The notes beneath the pieces were generated by a model that had not been told where the DNA came from, made no database searches, and saw only the letters and a list, made by a program, of their open reading frames with translations. DNA of 64,000 nucleotides from Lasiodiplodia sp. COLG20 (taxonomy: Eukaryota; Ascomycota; Dothideomycetes; Botryosphaeriales; Botryosphaeriaceae): the NCBI GenBank assembly GCA_009801085.1, contig VNWV01000001.1:5084001-5148000 (forward strand), in the 5' to 3' direction. The position numbers and the translations under genes are program-made. Positions 44,701 through 56,515 of the stretch are shown one piece after another (the first letter of the stretch is position 1; every line of letters begins with the position of its first letter).

Positions 44701-47075
44701 ACCGCTACAAATTCACGGGCAAAATCACGCAGACAGGCGACCTCGAAGTGGAGATTTCGGAACTTCCGATTCGTGTCTGGACCCAAGATTTCAAGGACAA
44801 GCTCGAGGATATCATCAAGGGTGAAAAGTCTCCGTCTTTTATCAAAGACTACAACGAGTACCACACGCTGACAAAGGTCCGTTTCGTCATTAAAATGTCG
44901 GACCAGAAGACGATGGCCACGGCTCTTGAGATGGGCTTGGAGGAGCGTTTCAAACTCTACAAGACCATGGCGACTACTAACCTCGTTGCATTCGATCACG
45001 AAGGCCGCATCCACAAGTACGCCACCGAGCTGGACATATTGGAGGAGTTCTACATTCATCGACTCAAATACTATGAGAAGCGCAAGCAGAACTTGCTCGA
45101 TGAGATGCAGAGGGATCTTGAGAAGCTGAGCAACCAATCGCGATTCATCAAGATGATCATCGATGGTAAGCTGGTGGTGGCGAAGAAGAAGAAGATCGCT
45201 CTGGTTGCGGAGCTCAAGAAGCTAGGCTTCAAGCCTATTCCTAAGAACGAAGCGAAGAGGCAGGGCGAGGAGGAGGAGTTCTTGGAAGAGGATGAAGATT
45301 CCGATGAGCCCGGCGCAAATGATTACGATTATTTGCTAGGAATGGCTATCTGGTCTCTCACGCAGGAACGTGTCGAGAAGCTCCTCAGACAAATCGGCGA
45401 CAAGGAACTCGAGATCGACGTTCTCATCAAAAAGTCGCCCAAGGACCTCTGGACTGAAGACCTGGATGCTTTCGTCGAGGAGTATGACAATCTCCTTGCC
45501 TACGAAGCGAGCGAGGAGAAGAAAGCGCGCAACACCAAGGGGCGCCGTGCGTCGGCTAAGCTCCGCATCGGCGCAGGCAAAGGCGCTAAGAAGCGCAAGG
45601 CCGACGATAGCGATGCAATGAGCGACGGGGATTTCGAGATGAAGCCGAAGAAGAAGGCTGCGCCGAAGCAGAACAGTGGTCTTACGAGTTACTTCTCAAA
45701 GTACACTGACAACGCAGCGAACAAGGCCAAGGACTCCGAGAAGGAAAAGGCCACCGAGCCGAAAGCCAAGGCAGCGCAGCCGAAGAAGACGAATCTTCTT
45801 TCGAGCTACATGGCCAAGCATGGAAAGGCCAGCGACAAGGACGACTTGGATTCAGCCATGGATATTGATGACACTCCAAGTGCTGCGGATGGAGACAGAT
45901 CGGAGGACCAAGCAACGGTACGTCATTCACCACAGAGCTTCGATGCAGGTGAGGGGACACTAACATTGCCACAGACTGTTTCAGCGGCATCAAGGAACAA
46001 GGCTGTTACTGGCACGAAAGCTGCAGCCAAGACAAAGAAGGCGAAGAGCTCCGAAGACGACAGCGAAGATGACCATTTCACGGATGCTCCCTCAAAGCCT
46101 GCAGCAAAAGCCTCGAAGCCTGCCGCTAAGTCTAAGAAGACCGTCGTCCTTAGTGAGGACGAAGAAGACGAGTTTGACGAGCCGCCTCCGAAGCCGAAGG
46201 CTAAGGCTGCCACTACCGCGAAGCCTACCGGAAAGGCTAAGAAGACGGCGGTCATCGAAGAGAGTGATGATGATGATGATGACCTAGATGTGGCTCCAGC
46301 AAAGCCAAAGTCCAAGGCTACAGCGAGCTCGAAGGCCCCCTCAAAAGCCAAGAAGACGGCTGTCAGCGACGATAGTGACGATGAAGACGTCTTTGCAGCT
46401 GTAGCCAAGGAGACGAAGGCTGAGGCAACGCGCAAGCCCCGCGCTGCAGCGGCAAAGAAGGCTACGTACGTCCTGTCAGACTCGGATAGCGACGAAGAGA
46501 TGGCCGACGATGGTCTTGGCGATGTCAGCAACTTAGTCAAGGGTATCGGGGGACCGTCAGGAGCTTCAAGCCGTCAGCTCTTCTCTGCATCGAAGGCGCG
46601 GAGCAAGGGTCCTGGTCTTTCCACTGTTGCAGTTGGCAGGACTAGACCCTCTCTCGAAGATTCCGACCATGACGAATCTCAGACCGATTACACGCTTCTT
46701 GCGCCGCAGATGTCGCCGCAGAGACAGATTCCACGCACTGCCAACGAGACAATCCTCTCGGACGACGAAGTCGATGCGGAAGATGAAACTCCAGCGAGGC
46801 CTACGGCCAAGCCGCGTGGTAGGCCTGTGGGCAGCAAGAACACGGCGGCGAAGCCGAAGGCCAGTGCTGCGAAGGCGGCACCCAAGACGGTGCAGAAGGC
46901 TGCCGAGAAGCCCAAGACGCTGAGCCCGGCTGCAAAGGCGTATGCCAGGGGACGTCCGGCCCGGGCCGCGGCTACCAAGAAGTACACGATCGAGGAGGAC
47001 GACGATGAAGATGAGGATGGCTCAGAGGCCAGCGAAGCCAGCGAGGATGACTTCGATGACGATGACAGCGAGTAG
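41770..47075 (+). CDS. TOP2: DNA topoisomerase II (3 exons, 1732 aa)
   Basis: Exons 41770-42330, 42381-45917 and 45975-47075. Intron 1 is 50 nt (GTATGT..ATACAG). Intron 2 (45918-45974, 57 nt, GTACGT, CTAAC, CACAG) is a multiple of three and open, so an unspliced form would add 19 residues. Order: acidic N-terminus; GHKL ATPase with DEILVNAADNKQND, the NNGKGIP Mg/ATP motif and VTGGRNGYGAKLCNIFS; transducer with SFVNSIATTSGGTH; TOPRIM with LTEGDSASLL (Glu about 523) and MTDQDHDGSH (about 598-607); winged helix with the catalytic Tyr about 858 in ASARYIYTRLSPIARRIF. From about residue 1280 a long Lys/Ala/Asp/Glu tail with repeated SDDSDDED-type acidic blocks, typical of fungal Top2 C-terminal domains (nuclear localisation, phosphorylation). 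Essential nuclear ATP-dependent decatenase, homodimer. The upstream in-frame ATG at 41683 gives 29 non-conserved residues and is not used. Confidence 0.98.
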
Positions 47076-47626
47076 ACGTAGGATTTTGTGCTTTCAGAAG
47101 GCATGACTATAGGTTCGTTCTTTGGAGTTCTGCGGGTCAGGAGACTACAGAGTGGCGTTGCTGGAAAACGAGACACGGCCGGGACCGAGACGAGCGGATA
47201 CAATCATTTTCTTTCTCCGAGCACGAGATTTTAGCTCCAGAAATTCACGATGCTCTTTCTAGAATCTGTTGTCTGAAGTGAAGTTAAAGCTGCATGAGAG
47301 AATGCTCGAACGGACTTAAGGTCGGGCCGGTTGCGCCGAATGCGGCATCTTCCGCGGGTTTGTGCCTCGTGCTGCTGCTCCATCTCCATCTCCATCCGCT
47401 GCCCTTGTGCAGACCGCCCTGACGGCCCTTGTCCCCTTGTTCAATTGCGCTGCCTCTCGACTGCAGCCTATCTATTTTGCTTTCGCGCCCCTCTGCGCGC
47501 TCGCGTATTTTCTCCTTCTACTGTGCTGTTAACACAGTGCCGCCTCGGTCAATAACAAGCACAGCTTACTACGGCGCCCTTTGCGCCTGACCTCGACGGC
47601 CAAGTTCATACAAACCCCAGCGCGCC
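47076..47626. other. Intergenic, TOP2 / Sds3-like
   Basis: 551 bp with the TOP2 3' UTR and the next promoter. CT-rich blocks (CTGCTCCATCTCCATCTCC, 47380-47400) and TTTTCTCCTTCTACTG precede the next start. No gene seen. Confidence 0.4.
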
Positions 47627-49327
47627 ATGGCACGAACCCGTAGCATGTCGCCGCCTGGCGATATTCCGTTTGGACATTCGGCGACCTCTCCTCCTCCGTT
47701 GCCGCTTTCGAAGCGCGACAAACGACGGACCATGCTATCGGAAAAGCTCAACGACATGTTCACGTCCTTTTCAGAGAACCGCGACCAGCACTATCGCGCG
47801 CAGATCCAGGCCGTGCAGACTGACATGGCCTTGATCATGCGTGCCGACCCATACCAGAACAAGCCGCTGGACGATACTGGAGACGAGGTGGCTGATGCCA
47901 TCCATGGCACAACTGGCTCTCAGCCGCCTCAGCCCGGAACTGCCACTGGCGACTACGTCGCTCAGGTCGGTCGCTTCTACAGCAAGTTTGTCAACGATGC
48001 AAATGATGCCCTGGAGACGCGCGATATCGCCCTGACCATGCTCTGGGTATGCCATTTTCGCACGCTACCTATAACAACCCGCTAACATTTGCTGTAGAAT
48101 AAGTACCAGGCCAGTATGCGCGAGCTCGAGCAATCGCATTCTTACAAGGTTCGACTCGCCCAAGAAGAACACCGCCATCTCGCAAACACACTTCGCGAGC
48201 GACTGGTCGCAAGCGTGAAGCAGCGGCAAGCACGACTGCTGAAGGAAAAGGAACAACTGGATATCGCAGACAGCAATGCTCTGCTGCTACACCCCAACCA
48301 GTTCAGCATTACAAATCCTGCGTCTCCCGGAGGTCCAGCTAGCAACCGAAAGACTAGGCATACTCGTCATCGCGTCGGCGATCCGGACGACATGGTCAGC
48401 ACTGCTATGGCAACCGAGAAGTCGCGCAAGAGGAAAGCTGCCTTTGAGGATGCTGACAGCGGCTCGCCAGGTCCCTCGGGACGCAATGCTGACCTAGGTT
48501 TCGCATCTCCATTCCGTGATGCGAAGGCGAAGACGATGCACACGCAGTTCGAGGCACCGGCCTACTCGATCGACCGCCTATTCACGGATAAGGAGCTCGC
48601 CATGACCATGAATACCGCTGCGGTCGCTACGACACACTTCTTTAACAAGCTAAGGGTGCAGGAGCAAAACAATCACAATGGCTCGACCAACGGTGCTAAC
48701 GGTGCCCACCATGGCGGGACTGATGGCGGCGACGATTCGGGCACCGCCACGGCCAACGAGGGCGAGGCTGAGGGAGATGAGGACACGGCGACCCCCGCTG
48801 CACCCGAGATGGAGCGCACCCAGTCACATCATGCGACTCGTGGATCGACGCGCAACAACCCGCTGGCAGATCTTGCCCTGGCTGCCGAACGGACTGGCAC
48901 ACTTCCATTTGCCAGTGTCGCCCCGGTTATTCTGCCAGCCAACGTTGGCAGCAAGGCCAATGCATCAGCGCCGACTCCTCCCGGTCTTTCAAATGCAGAG
49001 GTTGACAGCGACTTCATCATCATGGCCCGACCATCAGACGGCAACGATGATATCAACGAGAAACTTCTGCAAACTGCGTGCGGCCCACTCCAAGCCAGAG
49101 AGTATCAATATCAGCCAAGCAATCTGCGCAACGATCACAGCGTAAACGGCACAGGCGCGCTTGCGCCACACATGGACCTCAGTGGTGTGTCGATCAGCGC
49201 GGCAAACAGCGATAGCGGCATGGGTGGCGTACCGATGAGCAGACACGGTAATGGTAGCTCGATAGGCGGCGTCGGTATGCGGCGAACCGGCAGCGGCATG
49301 GGCAGGGGCAAAGGCCGTGCAGCTTGA
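47627..49327 (+). CDS. Sds3-like histone deacetylase complex subunit (2 exons, 549 aa)
   Basis: Exon 1 47627-48046, 51-nt intron 48047-48097 (GTATGC, branch CTAAC, ends TGTAG), exon 2 48098-49327. The Sds3-like region spans about residues 26-210: SKRDKRRTMLSEKLNDMFTS, then HYRAQIQAVQTDMALIMRAD and ALTMLWNKYQASMRELEQSH, then LANTLRERLVASVKQRQARL. The helices are long and charged and should form coiled coils. After that come basic stretches (KSRKRKAAFED), a conserved-looking APAYSIDRLFTDKELAMTMN, and a Gly/Ser-rich tail ending in GRGKGRAA. Members of the family (yeast Sds3, Dep1) scaffold the Rpd3L deacetylase complex in the nucleus. Whether this is the Sds3 or Dep1 counterpart is unclear. Confidence 0.8.
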
Positions 49328-50245
49328 TAGTCGGCGCCGCGTTGTCACACCTCTGGCGCTTCATGATACCCGGTTGCGGTCGCTATTGCATTTCATCTGC
49401 GGTTTGGAGTTTGGGTCGCGTTCAGCTGGATTTGGTGCATGGATATCTAGTATACAAGAGTTCGTTGACCAGAGATCGGTCAAAGTCCAGTCATCTCCAA
49501 ATTCGTAAGCCACTGCTCTTTGCACATTTCATTGTGGTAACTGTTCATCCACTTACAGCCGAGCAGGGCTGACCTGGCTCTTCATACTTGCCTTTTTCGG
49601 CAAGTTTTGCTCGGCTATGAGCCGAAACCGGGACTCGGGGGCTAGGCCGGTGTTTTACTTTATTGTTTCCTTTCCTTGGTGCTTCCTCTGCATATATTTA
49701 AAACCCGGCCGACCTAGGGTTTGATGATGGAGAAGAGCATTTCTTTCATTACATATACGCTTTCCATGTTTGTACAATTTTTGGTCACTGAATCATCTTG
49801 TATGGAGAGGTAAAGCGGGACGCCTTCTGCAGAAGTCTACATGGACGTGATCCCGGGAAATGCCCAGATCGTTCAGCACGCGAATATTATCGAGGAGACA
49901 TGATCGTGTAGTTAAGTGTATTGCTTGCTACGAGAGTCGAACAGCTCGGGGCTCCCTCTGTCCATGGTCATGAGCTGCACGTGCCGAGGAGCAACGCCAG
50001 ACATTACCATATTCACAGCTCGCAAGGTCCGGTGCTCATTGGGCCCCTACTTCACTTTTTTTGAACAAAGTCGCTGGCTGACGTTGGCTTGACGCACAGT
50101 GACGCAAGTATAACCACATTTAACCTCACCAACGAAAGACACAACCAACACCATTCAGCTTACAGTCGGGTTGCATTGCCAAAAGCATCTAACATCACCC
50201 AATCCAACAAAACACAATTCACATCGGAAAAAGAAGAACACAAAA
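49328..50245. other. Intergenic with two small hairpins and a TATA-like block
   Basis: No coding region recognised. Two adjacent perfect 6-bp hairpins lie at 49587-49604 (CTTGCC/GGCAAG) and 49611-49625 (TCGGCT/AGCCGA). About 70 bp later is ATATATTTAAAACCC (49692-49706), which reads as a promoter-like A/T block without a gene behind it. CA-rich leader sequence precedes the next ATG. Confidence 0.4.
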
Positions 50246-51529
50246 ATGGGGAGACCAACAATCCACGCCAACGAGCTGGCCAAGATCACCACAGCCATGC
50301 AGCGCGTCTACAGGTACCCGGTCCCCGATGCCGCCGCCGCCACCACCGCCCCGGCGACCACACCATGGACACCGCCCCCGGCCTCGGCGGGCCACCGCGG
50401 CCGCTACCTCTGGACAGATGCCTTCGGGGTGCTCAACTTTTTGACTTTGCACCACCACCACGACGCTGCTCCCCGATGCAATACAAACACCAACGCCAAC
50501 ACCGACATCGGAAATGGGAGCGGCGGCGGAGCCACGACCACGACGGCGCCCTACCTCAACTACGCCACCGCGCTCGCGCAGGCCGTACACGACACGCTCG
50601 GCCGTACGCGCGACGGCTCGGCGCGGCTGCCGGGCGCGACGGACGCGGACCCGACGGGCGGCGGGCTGCGCATCGGCAAGGAAGAGGCGGAGGGGCCGGA
50701 TGGCGACGGCCAGTACCACCACTACCTGACGCTCTGGATGTACGCGCTGAACCGGCTGGCCGTGGCGTGGCGCGGGGTGGAGCGAGGAGCGGGGGAGGAG
50801 GAGCGGGGCGGCCAGGAGGAAGAGGAGGCGCGCAGGTGGAACGGCTACGCGGTCAGGCTGATGCAGGTGATACACCCGGCCTTCGTGCACGACAGGGCGA
50901 GCGGGCGGCCGCGCATGTACTGGAAGGTCAGCGTCGACCTGAAGAGGCCGCTGGTCTTGTCAGAGGGGAATCTGGATCCGGTGGACGGGCTGGTCGTGTG
51001 CAAGTTGCTGAGGGAGTTCGAGGGCGAAGACGTGCTGGGGGATGAGATGCGCGACTACGAGAAGATCGTGGCGACCAAGTGGAAGAACTACGCCAGCACC
51101 GATCCGCTGGATCTGGGCATGACGCTGTGGACGGCGCATCACTATGCGGGGAAGGAACAGTGGGCCACGGCGTTCGCGGACAAGGCGAAGAAGGATTTGA
51201 AGGTGCTCGTTGACTGTGGCTATTTCGAGGCTGGCATCAAGAGGAGGCTGGCTTTCCGAGAATTTGGAACGGTTCTGGGCATTCGCTGTGCACTCCACGA
51301 GGAGCCGGGTTGGGATATGGAGGCTGAAAAGATAGTCGCGACCTGGGAAGATGCGGGTGTCGTTCCTGAACCGAAAGACAAGGCAACGGGGAATGCCAAT
51401 GCATCCGCCGACCTTGCGCCCATTACTCTAGTGATGTATGCAGCTGCACTTGACCCTGGAGGTAAGTTCTTGCTCTCCGCCTTGTAAACTGCATCTGATC
51501 GTCTCGAAGCTTTCAAGCGAACCCCGTAG
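50246..51529 (+). CDS. Conserved fungal protein of unknown function (2 exons, 411 aa)
   Basis: Exon 1 50246-51461, 48-nt intron 51462-51509 (GTAAGT..CGAAG), exon 2 51510-51529, which adds only AFKRTP and the stop. The start at 50246 gives MGRPTIHANELAKITTAMQR. Visible islands: RGRYLWTDAFGVLNFLTL, HHYLTLWMYALNRLAVAW, GRPRMYWKVSVDLKRPLVLS, PLDLGMTLWTAHHY and AGIKRRLAFREFGTVLGIRC. The aromatic (W/Y) helices suggest an alpha/alpha-toroid (six-hairpin-glycosidase-like) fold, but I do not see a catalytic signature. A His/Asn/Thr low-complexity insert (HHHHDAAPRCNTNTNANTD) and an E-rich insert (EEERGGQEEEEARR) interrupt it. I have seen similar proteins in other ascomycetes only as hypotheticals. Confidence 0.75.
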
Positions 51530-54187
51530 CACGCCCCCGGATTTGCGTAGCGTCCTCCAGGTTTCGATGACGGACGCAGCACCGTTGCAATGTAGGTAGA
51601 AGCCGAAAGCATGGGGTAGATGCTGCTCAGGCTCCCAACGGTGGCTAGAACACTGAAGAACCTTTGACGATCTCATAACGTCAAATCGGGATCTAACCTT
51701 GGTGTTGACGATCCGAATTTGTGTTGATGATTTACAAAATAGCTACCACAACAGCCGTTCAGGCGACCGAATTATCTCAGGTGAACCTTTAATGAGAGCT
51801 CTAATCATGAGATTCACTTATCAAAATTTGTCGGGAGGTATTCGGATTCAATTCGATCATCTGTTGATTTTTTTTGATATCGAACGCTGTGTTATTCTGA
51901 GGTAAACATGGGCTCGGTCAAAATTACAATGAGCTGAGCTGTCAAAATTACATTCAAGCATACATCGTACGCGGCTCATCAATTTTCCTTGGCATGGCGA
52001 CACCTCGTACCCGGCAAAGCTGTGAACTTTAATTAGAGTGGGCCCATTATCGACAGCTATAGTGGATGCCTCGCCAAGATTTACAAAGCAAGATTGTAGA
52101 TTCATCAGTAACGCGTACGCATGCGAAGATGCGTTCAGCGGATGTCCCTGTCCACATGGCAGCCCAAATGAGCACTCTGCTAAGCGGAGGCTTAACCGCA
52201 GTCTCGACCGGGCCGAGCAGGCAAGGGGCGGGCTCCTGACAATGAGGCAGCCGCAAGCCAAGAGGTTCGAGTAGGGTTCTGATACAGGAGTAATGCTGGG
52301 AGAAGGAGCGTAGGCCGGCAAAGCGGCGCAGTGGGCTCCGAGTCGTGCACGTTATAGTTCGAAAGAGCCGCGAAGCGAGGCAGAGCACGGAAGTCGCCTC
52401 AGCCTGAAACGTATGCGATGCTTGCCTGACCGGCACGTCGGTCCAAATGGGTCGAAGCCGGTTTGTTCTGCTACCTGCAAGTGTCGGCGCACGGGAGTCA
52501 GTAGAAGGGGGGTGGAGGCGAGTTCTTGTCAAGGCCCCACAAGAAGGAATATCGACGGCGTCGAAGAAGGCGGAAGAGAGCCTTGGCAGGCGTCCTTGCT
52601 CCCTGTGGCTGTGCGGTAGGTGATGCCGAGTTAAGCGGTCAGAGGAGGTCGTGGTATGGGGAACACGTCCTCCGCATGTGTGCAGCCCCTGAGCCGCAAG
52701 ACGGCAGCCCGTGTCACTGATCGAAGCATTGTGATGGACAGAGAGACCCCACGGCGCGATGCTCAGCGATCGACGTCACAAGCAACAGCGGTTCGCGGGG
52801 GAAAAAAGGGCGGTCCCCTTTCTCGTAGCCACGCGGGACGCATCAGGCGACGTGCCGAGCGCAGGGCAGCGCAGGCGCAGAAGTGGTGCGCGCGCTTGGT
52901 CCATCTTGGTCCATCCTTTAAATAGCGTGCTCAGATCCATCACCCAATCCCCGGGGCGGATGGCATGGCCGCCCGGGGCGCTTGCTGCCAGGCCGGAGAA
53001 GGCAAGCTGGCCTGCAGCTTGCGGGATGACGGGAGGCTGTGAGTGGACGGGGGCGCTGATGAGGTGGCGGGCCAGGAGGGCGGATGGGAGTGATGTGGAT
53101 GGCGCGCGGGCTCGACGCCGCGGGCACTCGTGCTCGACCCCGAACCGTGGCCTCGTAACGTCGCCGACTGCCAAGAGGGAAGGCGTGTGCGGGAGCAGAG
53201 CAGAGCAACCCGTTGGTGGCAAGGCTCTCTGCCCACCGTGTGCGGCATGCCGAATCCCGGGCCATAATTAGCAGCTGAGCGACCGGAGCGATGGGTGGAT
53301 TTTGAGCCGCGCGCACGCGCTGTTGGACGCGGAGATTGATAGAAGGCGCGCGGGCCTCGCGCGACCACAATGCACTTCCCCCTTTGGGACGCCGCGGGAT
53401 GACTCGCGCGGCTCAATGCGAGGGCGATCGCCGGTGTTTAATTTGCACGCAGAGAGCGTGATGATGCGACGCGCGAAGCATCACGGCGGCCAGATTAAGG
53501 TTGCCCGGCGGTCTGCCGCCTGCCGCGAGGCTTGTCTCGCCAGGCGCGTCGTGAAACACGAGCAACCACAAACAAACAGAAACACCATCGTCGCCATCAC
53601 CGTCTGCTGACCAGCACAGTCAGCTTCGGTGCCGCCGACGGTGCGACGTCGCCGCCACGCCACCAGATGAGAACGGGTGGAGTGCAGTCGTCAGCAGCCT
53701 ACGTCTCTACTACACCTGCCAAGCCGGCAACCAGCGTGCGTCGTACGAATGGCTTGACGAGAGCCGCCACCGCGGATCAGATCCACTGCAGATAGACGTG
53801 CCGATTGCACGATAAGATGCACGGTGAAATGAATGCTATTGACCGCAGGCACGCTGCGGCTGTATACTACTACCAAGCCTGGCACTTCCCGCCGTGCCCT
53901 AAGAACAGGTGTATCAGGTTTCGAAGAGAATAAAAAGAGTCATGGCATCGTGACAGAAGAAGATGAAGTGATATCGCCTCCCATTGTTCCGCAAACGCTT
54001 CTACCCAGTTAAATGGCCTCTATTGACAACATGTGAAGCTCCGCGCCCGGATTCGGGTCCGGAGTCAAGAATGCGAATTGTTTTGCTCCACCAGCCCGTA
54101 AAACCGTGTCGCGCGTGGTGAGAGCGAGAATTGAATCCACAGAAAATGCAATTGAACTAATCCACACAACCAAATCCCCTCCTAAAT
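51530..54187. other. Gene-free stretch of 2.7 kb
   Basis: 51.7-52.0 kb is A+T-rich; 52.5-53.8 kb is GC-rich with overlapping Arg/Ala-rich chance frames on both strands. No gene, tRNA or 5S rRNA recognised. The last few hundred bases hold the 3' UTR of the minus-strand BYS1-type gene. Confidence 0.45.
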
Positions 54188-55048
54188 TTACTTGCGGTAG
54201 TGGGGGTGGCCGTGGTGACGGTGCTCGCGCCTGTGGTGCGCGTGAGGCTCGGGCGAGCGCTTGGCCCACTGGGTGACGACGGCAGTGGCGTACTCGGTGA
54301 CGACCTCGGTGATGATGTTCTCCTCCTCCTCAACAGCCGCGGCCTTGACGTCGCCGACAAAGCTCTCGGCCTGAATCTGCGCGACGGGGGTCGACGTGAC
54401 GAGAGTCGTGGGGATCTGGGTCGACGAGGCGGCGTAGGTCGGGGTGGACGTGACCTCGAAGCTGGTGGACGAGTACGAGGTGAAGGCGGTCGAGGAAGAC
54501 TCCTCGGTCGAGATCTCGACGGACGAGGACGAGCCATCCTTGCCGCAGAGGTAGAGGGTGGTGTCCTTGGAGGACTCGGTGCCGTGGGTGGCCTTGTCAT
54601 CGTTCCAGAGGTTGTAGACGGCGTCGCAAAGGGCCGTCAGGGGACCGCAGTCGACCGGGGTATCGGCCTCGAGGTAGAAGCCGCCGACGTAGAAGGGGCA
54701 GGCATCGCCCTTGCAGTTGACGTTGGAGATGTCGTACCAGAGGTCAGGCTCACCCGAGGAGCTGTAAGTGTACTCGTACTGGGTGATGGCACCCTCGCAC
54801 GAGTCGGTGGTGCTGAGCTTGATCGAAACACCACCATTGCTGGCGCTGCCGTCGCCGACCATGTGGTACTCCTCAGACCACTGGCCACCGGCCTTGAGGG
54901 AATCGGGGCCGAGCTGGCCACGCTCGGTATCGGCAGTCCAGACGTTGACGGCGCTGTCGCAGTTGTTGATGACGATGGCCTTGCCAACGGCCATGACCGA
55001 AGGAAGGGCGGCGAGCAGGGCCGCAGAGACAGAGACGGACTTCTGCAT
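54188..55048 (-). CDS. BYS1-type (thaumatin-like) secreted protein with His-rich tail (286 aa)
   Basis: Single exon. Signal peptide MQKSVSVSAALLAALPSVMA. Residues 21-165 match the Bys1 / thaumatin-like family: GKAIVINNCDSAVNVWTADT, LKAGGQWSEEYHM, GVSIKLSTTDSC, EPDLWYDISNVNCKGDACPF, CGPLTALCDAVYNLWNDD, with eight or so Cys for disulfides. Residues 175-235 are Ser/Thr-rich and likely O-mannosylated. After VTEYATAVVTQWAKR, a Kex2-like site, comes a very basic His-rich end (HAHHRREHRHHGHPHY). Extracellular or cell-wall protein; family known from the Blastomyces yeast-phase-specific gene, molecular role unclear. An antisense open frame of similar length is a codon-bias shadow. Confidence 0.9.
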   Translation of the reverse strand: MQKSVSVSAALLAALPSVMAVGKAIVINNCDSAVNVWTADTERGQLGPDSLKAGGQWSEEYHMVGDGSASNGGVSIKLSTTDSCEGAITQYEYTYSSSGEPDLWYDISNVNCKGDACPFYVGGFYLEADTPVDCGPLTALCDAVYNLWNDDKATHGTESSKDTTLYLCGKDGSSSSVEISTEESSSTAFTSYSSTSFEVTSTPTYAASSTQIPTTLVTSTPVAQIQAESFVGDVKAAAVEEEENIITEVVTEYATAVVTQWAKRSPEPHAHHRREHRHHGHPHYRK

Positions 55049-56515
55049 GGTTAGGTTGATAAATTGGTTCGAAGTGGTGAAGGATTGAAAGTTAAGGTGG
55101 CTGCGTCTTTGAGAGAATGTGTTGCCGGGAGCCTTGGAAAGTAGCTAGAGAGCCAAAAGAGTGTGTGCAAGACCCAGCTTGGAGCAAGAAGACAGCAACG
55201 TGGAGACGGGTGAGGGCCGAGTGAGAGATGGGCGGTGCGCGGTTTATGAAATAACAAGGAAGCGGACGTCTTTGCGCTAGCATAGGGGTCGAGCGGCGCC
55301 GGCGAATAACGCGGGCTAGCGGGCAGGCTCAAAATTGAGCATCGCCGACGGCCATGGGTGGAGGTCTGGTGGCTGGCGCGGGCCAATGGGGGCGCATGCG
55401 TGCCTGGAGCGCCGCTCGGGCTTCTTGTTCGAGCTGCACGCTGACTGGGCCCCCTGACAAGCGCCCGGTCTGTGAGGAGGCCTCATTTCAGCTTTTTTGC
55501 AAAGGCCTGCGCGGCCTCGGCCTGCCCAAGAGCAGCTGGTGCCTACGCTGCCGCAATGCGTGCGTATGCCAGAGCCCAGCGCCCACGCGATCGTCCCGCC
55601 CCATGCGTGCGCCCAGCATCCCAAGACGCAACGGCTCTCCGCCGAGGCCTGACGATCGACAGGCACCGCTGGCCCGCGCCCAGGAGCGCGAGCTGGCGCT
55701 TCTCACACCGCGCGGCCAGCGCAGCAAAGCCACCGCGCAGTACGAATAGGATGCAGTCAGCGCCGGCGGTGCGACGCTGGCAGCTGACAAGAGCATCGGC
55801 CCGGGGCGGGTGCGGTGCAGCTCCGGCGCGGCGACGACGTGGATGTGATGGGGCTGCATCTTGAAGGCAATAAGGGTGGAGCATGTTCCGATGGACAGCG
55901 GTTCCATTGGCGGCTGGGTATCGATAGGGTAATCCTGTCATGTATCTGCAAATCTGGAGACAGAGTTTGGTGGAGCGGCAGGGCTGGCGGCAGCGGACGA
56001 CAAGCCGGCCAAGGCTGCCGGCAGCTCCAACGGCGCGCATCGATTCGTGCCATTTCTGCCAGGCACAGAGATCCGATTCGCCCTCGCGGCGGGAGAGAAC
56101 AACGCAGACTTTTCACCAGGGCCGTCCTTGGTTCGGCAAGGCCCGATCAGACCCACGCCCACGACGCCTCCAAGCTGAGAAAGCTCCGGGTCCAGAAGCG
56201 GTCTTTGGGTCCATTTGCCGACGCTGGACGGGGAGGAGAGGCTGCATGGGTGGCGGGCAGAAGGCCAGAGATCATGAGACGGGACGAGATGCGCTCGCAT
56301 GGCACGGCATCTTGGTTGAAACAGCCAGGTGCGCCGTAAGAAACAGCAGGCGTGCCAATCAGCGCGAGACATGCATCGCGCGACGTTGTCGCGGGGATGG
56401 TGCGGGTGTTGAGATGCATGGCGTTGAACAGCGGTGCGGCAAGGCTGCGGCATTGGCTGCACGTGAGCGGCAGTGACATCACTGGGCGCCAGCTCCGGCG
56501 GGACAAGCCACCACC
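55049..56515. other. Divergent intergenic region, BYS1-type / SDR
   Basis: 1.5 kb, GC-rich, holding both promoters. No TATA-like box is obvious close to either gene; overlapping Arg/Ala/Pro-rich frames on both strands are not credible genes. Confidence 0.4.

Noticed and set aside
43974..45137. 387-codon minus-strand frame opposite TOP2
   Set aside because: Lies wholly inside the conserved TOP2 core; no motif.
50089..51045. 318-codon frame overlapping the conserved unknown gene
   Set aside because: Arg/Gly-rich alternative frame of the real gene.
54200..55054. 284-codon plus-strand frame opposite the BYS1-type gene
   Set aside because: It mirrors the real gene almost end to end. The Gly/Arg/Asp/Val-rich composition without motif is typical of the antisense of GC3-rich codons.
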